Assembly (NCBI GenBank): GCA_018061225.1
Contig: JAGOUK010000029.1
Location: 1 to 10,329, forward strand
Length of the DNA stretch: 10,329 bases
Source: Candidatus Omnitrophota bacterium
GTDB taxonomy: Bacteria > Omnitrophota > Gorgyraeia > 2-02-FULL-51-18 > JAGOUK01
Direction of reading: 5' to 3'
Under the pieces are notes generated by a model, which worked only from the letters and a program-made list of their open reading frames with translations, did no database searches and was not told the DNA's origin. Shown here piece by piece: positions 7,901-10,329 of this stretch. Numbering within the stretch: position 1 is the first letter of the stretch; the number at the start of each line of letters is the position of its first letter. The position numbers and the translations under genes were made by a program.

Positions 7901-8427
7901 AGATTGAAGGGGAGAAAAGCAAGAACGAGATTCTGCTAGGCGGACTGATCAGCGCGATGCGCATCACCGTGACCAAAAAAAATCAGGAACGCATGGCAAT
8001 CGTGACGCTCGAGGATCTTTACGGCAAGCTGGAAGTTATGGTGTGGCCCAAGGTTTACGCGGAATGCGCGGCCACGCTTAAGCCGGACGCGATTGTCTTT
8101 ATTAAGGGGCGGCTGGAGTGGGAAGAGGATCAGCCGCGCATGATCGCGTCAGAAGTTCACTCGATACAAGCGATTGCCGGCCGCATGACGCGCAGCGTGC
8201 TGATAGAGTTTAAGCCCGAATCCACCAACGAAGAAAATCTCCACAAGATTCAGTCCGTGCTCTCCGCCAACACAGGTCCGACGCCTGTTTATATCAGCTT
8301 CGTGGATGCTTACGGTGTCCGCAATGACATGATTATTGACCGCTCTCTCTACGTGAGTCCGAATCAGGAATTCGTGGAATCGGTCGAAAAGGTGTTAGGC
8401 GAGGGTAGTGTTCATCTTCAGGTGTAG
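4927..8427 (+). CDS. dnaE: DNA polymerase III subunit alpha (DnaE-type replicase)
   Basis: 1166 residues, full length for DnaE; the catalytic subunit of the chromosomal replicase. The N-terminal PHP domain begins FVHLHVHSEYSLL (6-18), which fixes the start. The palm carries GPGRGSAAGS (359-368) and the catalytic aspartates in PDIDIDF (D401, D403) and KMDFLGLRTL (D554), at nearly the same numbers as in E. coli. The fingers follow with LYRPGPIGSGM (632-642), YGIMVYQEQIM (671-681) and NYGFNKSH-like GYGFNKSHSAAY (743-754). A clamp-binding motif QMSLF lies at 917-921, and an OB-fold runs from about 1003 to 1080. The PHP domain keeps HLHVH, but other metal ligands are changed (TDM for TDH, SGS for SGC, NNVLY for NDxHY), so PHP proofreading is probably absent and a separate DnaQ-type exonuclease would be expected. 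It lacks the PolC layout. The 3' end overlaps a repeat at 8391-8403. Confidence 0.98.
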   Translation: MPNREFVHLHVHSEYSLLSATCRVKDLVAKAADTGMKAVALTDMGNLFAAIEFYYQCQQKKIKPILGCDLFVAPVSRFDRSKYGLPFAAHPLVVLCENNTGYKNLLKLVSAGYLEGFFYRPRVDKELLRAHHEGLIALSGSHLSELSHLINIGQAAKAREAAREYLEIFGRDNYFIELIDSKLRDQDKVNAELRNIASELGIQLVAANNVLYTNRKDAHALEAVICIQDRKTFQDEDRFRIHTTENFFKSPEEMWSSFEDLPEACENTVRIADRCEVKIDFKTLHLPFFETPGGLTPGQYLRQLTLEGAARRFGSPVPREVTERIDFELGVIGKLGYDSYFLIVWDFVRFAREKGIPVGPGRGSAAGSVISYCLGITNIDPLKYNLLFERFLNPDRVTMPDIDIDFCYNRREEVIQYVTAKYSKDNVSQIITFGTMLAKGVLRDVGRVLGIAYADVDKIAKLVPQELGITLADALEKEPELKALASSSSQYKQLFELAQALEGLPRHAGLHAAGVVISKEPLIDNTPLFKSSDDQISTQYPMTSLEKLNILKMDFLGLRTLTVIDDALKIIKRTRKIDLDINTIAIDDPATLELLGKAQTSGVFQVESSGMRDILRKLKPSRFEDLIAVLALYRPGPIGSGMVDDFIQRKNGKVRVKYDHPLLEPILSETYGIMVYQEQIMKVASSLAGFSLAQADSLRRAVSKKKPELTEQQKAPFVEGAMKNGVPEKTAIRIFELIDYFSGYGFNKSHSAAYAVVSWQTAYLKAHYPVEFMTALLTSEKDNTDKIVQYIEECKKMGIQVLPPDVNTSFPSFTVMNSGQDGTSGGAIRFGLAAVKNVGQAAIDSVIQGRVKHGSFKGLHDFCERVDSRAVNRKTIESLIKCGAFDTTGIHRAQLVTNLEGAMAHAAELQRDRERGQMSLFDLGAGGGAAAFKSTATEMQQVPEWTDAERLQFEKELIGFYVTGHPLDHHLRDLQNYSAGALNDLEKFKNREIEGEKSKNEILLGGLISAMRITVTKKNQERMAIVTLEDLYGKLEVMVWPKVYAECAATLKPDAIVFIKGRLEWEEDQPRMIASEVHSIQAIAGRMTRSVLIEFKPESTNEENLHKIQSVLSANTGPTPVYISFVDAYGVRNDMIIDRSLYVSPNQEFVESVEKVLGEGSVHLQV

Positions 8428-8480
8428 CCCTAGATATTGTCCTAATCTCGCCTAACACCACACTCGGTGGGGTTAGGCGA
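8391..8480 (+). repeat. Three GTTAGGCGA repeats forming alternative hairpins across the dnaE stop
   Basis: GTTAGGCGA occurs at 8394-8402 (inside dnaE), inverted at 8448-8456, and again direct at 8472-8480. The middle copy can pair with the first as a perfect 13-bp stem (8391-8403 with 8447-8459) or with the third as a 9-bp plus 4-bp stem with one mismatch and a 5-base loop (8448-8480). The two folds exclude each other. No T-run follows, so neither is a standard intrinsic terminator. The 155 bases between dnaE and the next gene hold only this repeat and the next promoter. Confidence 0.65.
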
Positions 8481-8547
8481 ACGCTTTGGGCAAAACAGGC
8501 GAAATTGAGCATTTGATGTATCATCATAATAATTTTGTAAAAAGTGC

Positions 8548-8575
8548 TTGAATTTTTTTCGTAAAGAGATAGTAT
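8548..8575 (+). promoter_or_regulatory. Candidate promoter of the peptidoglycan-binding lipoprotein gene
   Basis: TTGAAT (8548-8553, four of six) and TAGTAT (8570-8575, four of six) are separated by 16 bases in an AT-rich stretch. Transcription is predicted near 8582, next to the ATG at 8583, and no Shine-Dalgarno site precedes that ATG. Confidence 0.45.
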
Positions 8576-8582
8576 TTTAGCC

Positions 8583-9113
8583 ATGAAACACACACCCCTT
8601 ACCCTGACAACCTTGACGATCATCACGGCTTTGGCGCTGACAGCTTCCGGCTGCGGCAAAAAGGCCGAAACAACAGCCCTCAACACCACCAGTGACCTAG
8701 AGATTCTGGCCAGCCTCGGCGAAGGAGCAGGCAGCGCGCAGAACACGGTCGAGATCATTCCGGTTCCCCAGTCCCAGGCAGCCTTTGGTAATTCCATGGA
8801 TTCCGCTCAGACCATGATGCAGCAGGGAATTCAGCAAGCGGGTCAGATCGCGGCGGTTCTTCCGGCCGATATCAAGCCCGGCACCGTTGAATTCTCCAAA
8901 AAGGTCCAGTCGGCGCTTAAAAGTGCCGGTCTGTACACCGGCAATGTGGACGGCAAGATTGGACCCAAGACCCGCGAAGCCATCAAGACCTTTCAGTCGC
9001 AGAATGGACTGAAGGCAGACGGTGTCGCAGGCGCTCAGACCTGGGCCAAACTCGCGCAGTACTACACCAGCTCCGCTCCGGCTCCCGCGGCCGTTTCGAG
9101 CACCGCCGAGTAA
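8583..9113 (+). CDS. Peptidoglycan-binding domain lipoprotein
   Basis: 176 residues. The N-terminus is a lipoprotein signal, hydrophobic from about residue 6, with lipobox A21-S22-G23-C24, giving a mature CGKKAET start. Residues 30-100 are a low-complexity, probably flexible linker. Residues 104-158 are a PG_binding_1 (PF01471-type) domain: a helix FSKKVQSALKSAGLY, the hallmark GNVDGKIGPKTREAIKTFQSQNGL, then ADGVAGAQTWAKL. The tail is rich in A, S and P. Such domains bind peptidoglycan non-covalently, and no catalytic domain is fused, so it likely serves as an envelope anchor or linker. It is a single-gene unit between its own promoter and the strong terminator at 9135-9168. No +2 aspartate is present, so under E. 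coli rules it would go to the outer membrane, but sorting rules in this organism are unknown. Confidence 0.88.
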   Translation: MKHTPLTLTTLTIITALALTASGCGKKAETTALNTTSDLEILASLGEGAGSAQNTVEIIPVPQSQAAFGNSMDSAQTMMQQGIQQAGQIAAVLPADIKPGTVEFSKKVQSALKSAGLYTGNVDGKIGPKTREAIKTFQSQNGLKADGVAGAQTWAKLAQYYTSSAPAPAAVSSTAE

Positions 9114-9134
9114 TTTCTAAACCGCAACAAATCG

Positions 9135-9168
9135 ATCCCGGGAGACTCAGTCTCCCGGGATTTTTTTT
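9135..9168 (+). terminator. Strong intrinsic terminator after the lipoprotein gene
   Basis: ATCCCGGGAGAC (9135-9146) pairs perfectly with GTCTCCCGGGAT (9150-9161) around a 3-base loop, followed by a run of eight T (9161-9168). This is a textbook Rho-independent terminator, 21 bases after the stop codon. Its T-run also forms the start of the next gene's possible -35 box. Confidence 0.93.
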
Positions 9169-9195
9169 GCCCGCCGCCCCGATGAAAAATATGAT
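9167..9195 (+). promoter_or_regulatory. Candidate promoter of the 9210 gene
   Basis: TTGCCC (9167-9172, four of six) and TATGAT (9190-9195, five of six) are separated by 17 bases. Transcription should start near 9202, leaving about eight bases (pyrimidine-rich, no Shine-Dalgarno) before the ATG at 9210. The box directly abuts the preceding terminator. Confidence 0.45.
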
Positions 9196-9209
9196 AAATT
9201 AGCCCTCTC

Positions 9210-9881
9210 ATGTTTGATCAAATCCGCAAAAAAATCGGCTTCTTCTTATTCGTCGTTCTGGCCCTCGCTTGCCTGGCGGTGTTCCTCAAGTTTAAGGAAC
9301 ATTCGGACTTCAAGAAAGTGATTACGGCCCTTGAGGCGGACTCCCGTGCCGCTCAGGTGTTGGTCACTGAATCCAGCTTGGATGAAACGACCGGCAAATT
9401 TACGACCACGATTAAATTCCTTGAGCATAACTATAAGGGCGAGCCGATGGCGCCCCGGTATTTTACGTTTAAAGGGAATCAGATTCAGTTTCAGGCCCTG
9501 GTGGTGCGCTTTGAAGACGGTTATATCGAGCGGGGTCATCGGCTGAAGGGCAAAAGCGCCTTTCTGTTCTTGAAGGCATTCGTATTGGATGGAAAAAACA
9601 CGCAGGAATTCGTCATCACGCCGGCCTTAGCCGTGCCCGAGGGCTACCGCGTGGAAGGGGCGCCCTCCAAGATGCAGAAAGAGATCTGGACGCATTTTTG
9701 GACTTATGTATTGGATCCCAAGGCGCGTAAAGGCGTGGGTGTGAAAAACGCGCAGATCGAGGCGCCGGGGTCGGTCTTTGTGCCGGGGACGATCTACGAT
9801 ATCCGCATCGAGCACGATGGCGGACTCCGCATCGACGCGAAGCCCATCCCGGCTGTCCTCCGCGGAGAAACGATTCAATGA
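9210..9881 (+). CDS. N-terminally membrane-anchored protein of unknown function
   Basis: 223 residues, family not recognised. There is one hydrophobic segment at residues 9-27 (KIGFFLFVVLALACLAVFLKF region) flanked by basic residues on the N-terminal side (R6, K7, K8), predicting a signal anchor with most of the chain outside the cytoplasm. The rest looks globular and beta-rich, with motifs such as RYFTFKGNQIQFQALVVRFEDGYIE, LKGKSAFLFLKAFVLDGKNTQEF, and a C-terminal VFVPGTIYDIRIEHDGGLRIDAKPIP. There are no obvious catalytic signatures or cysteine pairs. Codon use resembles dnaE's, so this is a real gene rather than a chance frame. It has its own promoter-like boxes; no terminator follows before uvrA, so the two may share a transcript. 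Confidence 0.82.
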   Translation: MFDQIRKKIGFFLFVVLALACLAVFLKFKEHSDFKKVITALEADSRAAQVLVTESSLDETTGKFTTTIKFLEHNYKGEPMAPRYFTFKGNQIQFQALVVRFEDGYIERGHRLKGKSAFLFLKAFVLDGKNTQEFVITPALAVPEGYRVEGAPSKMQKEIWTHFWTYVLDPKARKGVGVKNAQIEAPGSVFVPGTIYDIRIEHDGGLRIDAKPIPAVLRGETIQ

Positions 9882-10108
9882 CCTGTGTGGGACTGCTTGA
9901 TCACGTGGGGTCGGTCAGCTTGCGCCGGGGCGTGCTCTCCGGCGGCTGCGGCGAAGTTGTCGCACAAGCTCAATGTTCCCCCTCGTACGGTCTGGTCTGC
10001 CGCGCCGCAACCGCCGGAGAGCACGCCCCGCCGCTGACTCACGGCCACGCGAGATCAGCCAGCCCCTTGCGGACTTCGAGCGCCTCTCTCACCAGCGAGC
10101 GCGCGTGA
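9878..10108 (+). CDS. Doubtful small ORF running through palindromic element A
   Basis: 76 codons, ATG overlapping the upstream stop (ATGA) and stop overlapping the uvrA ATG (TGATG). The overlaps at both ends would suit translational coupling. The predicted peptide, however, is low-complexity (many A, S, R, G), resembles nothing I know, and two thirds of it is the palindromic element at 9904-10049. I think it is most likely a chance open frame across a GC-rich repeat, possibly one that helps carry ribosomes to uvrA. Confidence 0.18.
   Translation: MTCVGLLDHVGSVSLRRGVLSGGCGEVVAQAQCSPSYGLVCRAATAGEHAPPLTHGHARSASPLRTSSASLTSERA
9904..10049 (+). repeat. Palindromic element, copy A
   Basis: The core arms are 9926-9953 and 10003-10030: 28 bp with one mismatch, the outer 20 bp perfect. 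They enclose a 49-base loop (9954-10002). Outside the core an asymmetric internal loop (6 bases at 9920-9925, 2 at 10031-10032) is followed by GTCAGC (9914-9919) pairing with GCTGAC (10033-10038), and further out CGTGG (9904-9908) with CCACG (10045-10049). The loop block 9967-10003 recurs in reverse complement in copy B with one mismatch in 37 bases. Not an integron attC (no R/L core sites) and not an IS (no transposase). Boundaries are set by pairing and are approximate. Confidence 0.85.
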
Positions 10109-10329
10109 TGAGCTCCAAAATATTAAAGAAAAAATCGAGCCGCGGTCCAAGTCAGCCGGAGGGGATGCCCTTTGGCGGCGGCGTCGCGGCAGACCAGACC
10201 GTACGAGGGGGATCATTGAGCTCACACGGCAACTTTGACGCCGCCGCCAAAGGGCATCCCCTCCGGCAACCCAGACTAGGTACGAATTTTGCTCAAGAGA
10301 TTTATGTGAAGAATGCGCGGGAGCATAAT
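10108..10329 (+). CDS. uvrA: UvrA excinuclease ATPase subunit, N-terminus only, with an in-frame repeat insertion
   Basis: An open frame of 74 codons runs to the right edge. Its last residues, QEIYVKNAREHN (63-74), match the conserved start of UvrA (I-x-V-[KR]-[GN]-A-R-x-H-N), which is followed in the family by LKN..IPR and the first Walker A motif; those lie outside. UvrA is the DNA-damage-sensing ATPase of nucleotide excision repair. UvrA usually reaches this motif within about 5-15 residues; here some 60 residues precede it. The N-terminus MSSKILKKKSS is A-rich in codons like a normal gene start, then residues 12-59 are encoded by palindromic element B. Other starts: ATG 10165 (inside the element, GGAGGGG directly adjacent) or GTG 10306, which would lose the first strand. 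The UvrA call rests on a short motif. Confidence 0.72.
   Translation, partial: MSSKILKKKSSRGPSQPEGMPFGGGVAADQTVRGGSLSSHGNFDAAAKGHPLRQPRLGTNFAQEIYVKNAREHN
10147..10280 (-). repeat. Palindromic element, copy B, inverted relative to copy A and inside uvrA
   Basis: Arms at 10155-10185 and 10237-10267 are perfectly complementary over 31 bp, enclosing a 51-base loop (10186-10236). Outside lies an asymmetric internal loop (1 base at 10154, 6 at 10268-10273) and an outer stem AGTC (10150-10153) with GACT (10274-10277), extended by CC/GG after an A/A mismatch. Read on the minus strand it has the same plan as copy A: six-base bulge on the 5' side, long stem, and loop with the same conserved block. The frame of the surrounding uvrA-like gene stays open through it. 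Confidence 0.87.

Noticed and set aside
10036..10121. Short minus-strand frame ending HHARSLVREALEVRKGLADLAWP, helix-like
   Set aside because: An upstream in-frame TAA limits it to fewer than 30 codons, with no start codon other than GTG or TTG. It is too short to support.
9926..10267. Integron attC sites or insertion sequence ends
   Set aside because: No attC core boxes, no integrase and no transposase or target-site duplication are visible. The two copies are palindromes with conserved loops, not the ends of one element.
1..10329. CRISPR array, tRNA, rRNA or prophage genes
   Set aside because: No regularly spaced direct repeats, no tRNA-like arm pattern, no rRNA stretch and no phage-type genes were seen.

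Overview
The window looks like chromosome from a diderm bacterium of moderate GC (judged by eye; not counted). It carries lipoprotein and Sec-type signal peptides, a peptidoglycan-binding lipoprotein, a RecQ with a complete zinc module and a single-chain DnaE-type replicase. The phylum cannot be fixed from sequence alone. The style (DUF4197 protein, orphan lipoproteins, an unfamiliar anchored protein before uvrA, few Shine-Dalgarno sites) would fit an uncultivated lineage, but that is inference.

Layout, left to right. (1) Bases 1-1414, minus strand: recQ helicase, cut by the left edge inside its RQC domain. (2) Bases 1525-2687, plus strand, divergent from recQ: a secreted DUF4197 protein and a small lipoprotein whose start overlaps the previous stop (TGATG), so a coupled two-gene unit. 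(3) Bases 2698-4797, minus strand, convergent with that unit: a five-helix membrane protein with a periplasmic sulfatase / alkaline-phosphatase-superfamily domain, resembling LtaS/YejM-type envelope enzymes. (4) Bases 4927-8427, plus strand: DNA polymerase III alpha (dnaE). Its polymerase aspartates are intact, but its PHP domain has lost several metal ligands. A near-consensus promoter ends eight bases before its start codon. (5) Bases 8391-8480: three copies of GTTAGGCGA around the dnaE stop that can form two competing hairpins. (6) Bases 8583-9113: a peptidoglycan-binding lipoprotein closed by a strong intrinsic terminator. (7) Bases 9210-9881: an N-terminally anchored protein of unknown function. 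(8) Bases 10108-10329: the start of uvrA, cut by the right edge.

The most striking region is 9904-10280. It holds two copies, in opposite orientation, of a palindromic element. Each copy has a long stem (28 bp with one mismatch; 31 bp perfect) around a loop of about 50 nt. The loop sequence is nearly the same in the two copies. The stems differ, yet the differences are mirrored on both arms. The second copy lies inside the uvrA reading frame, between a lysine-rich N-terminus and the UvrA signature KNAREHN, without breaking the frame. This recalls in-frame palindromic elements such as the Rickettsia palindromic elements, but the sequence is not one I recognise.

Three genome-maintenance genes (recQ, dnaE, uvrA) lie within 10 kb. 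They sit in separate transcription units mixed with envelope genes, so a shared pathway is not implied. Several genes (recQ, the sulfatase gene, dnaE, both genes after it) lack a Shine-Dalgarno site and have promoter-like boxes ending very near the start codon, which suggests leaderless or short-leader mRNAs.
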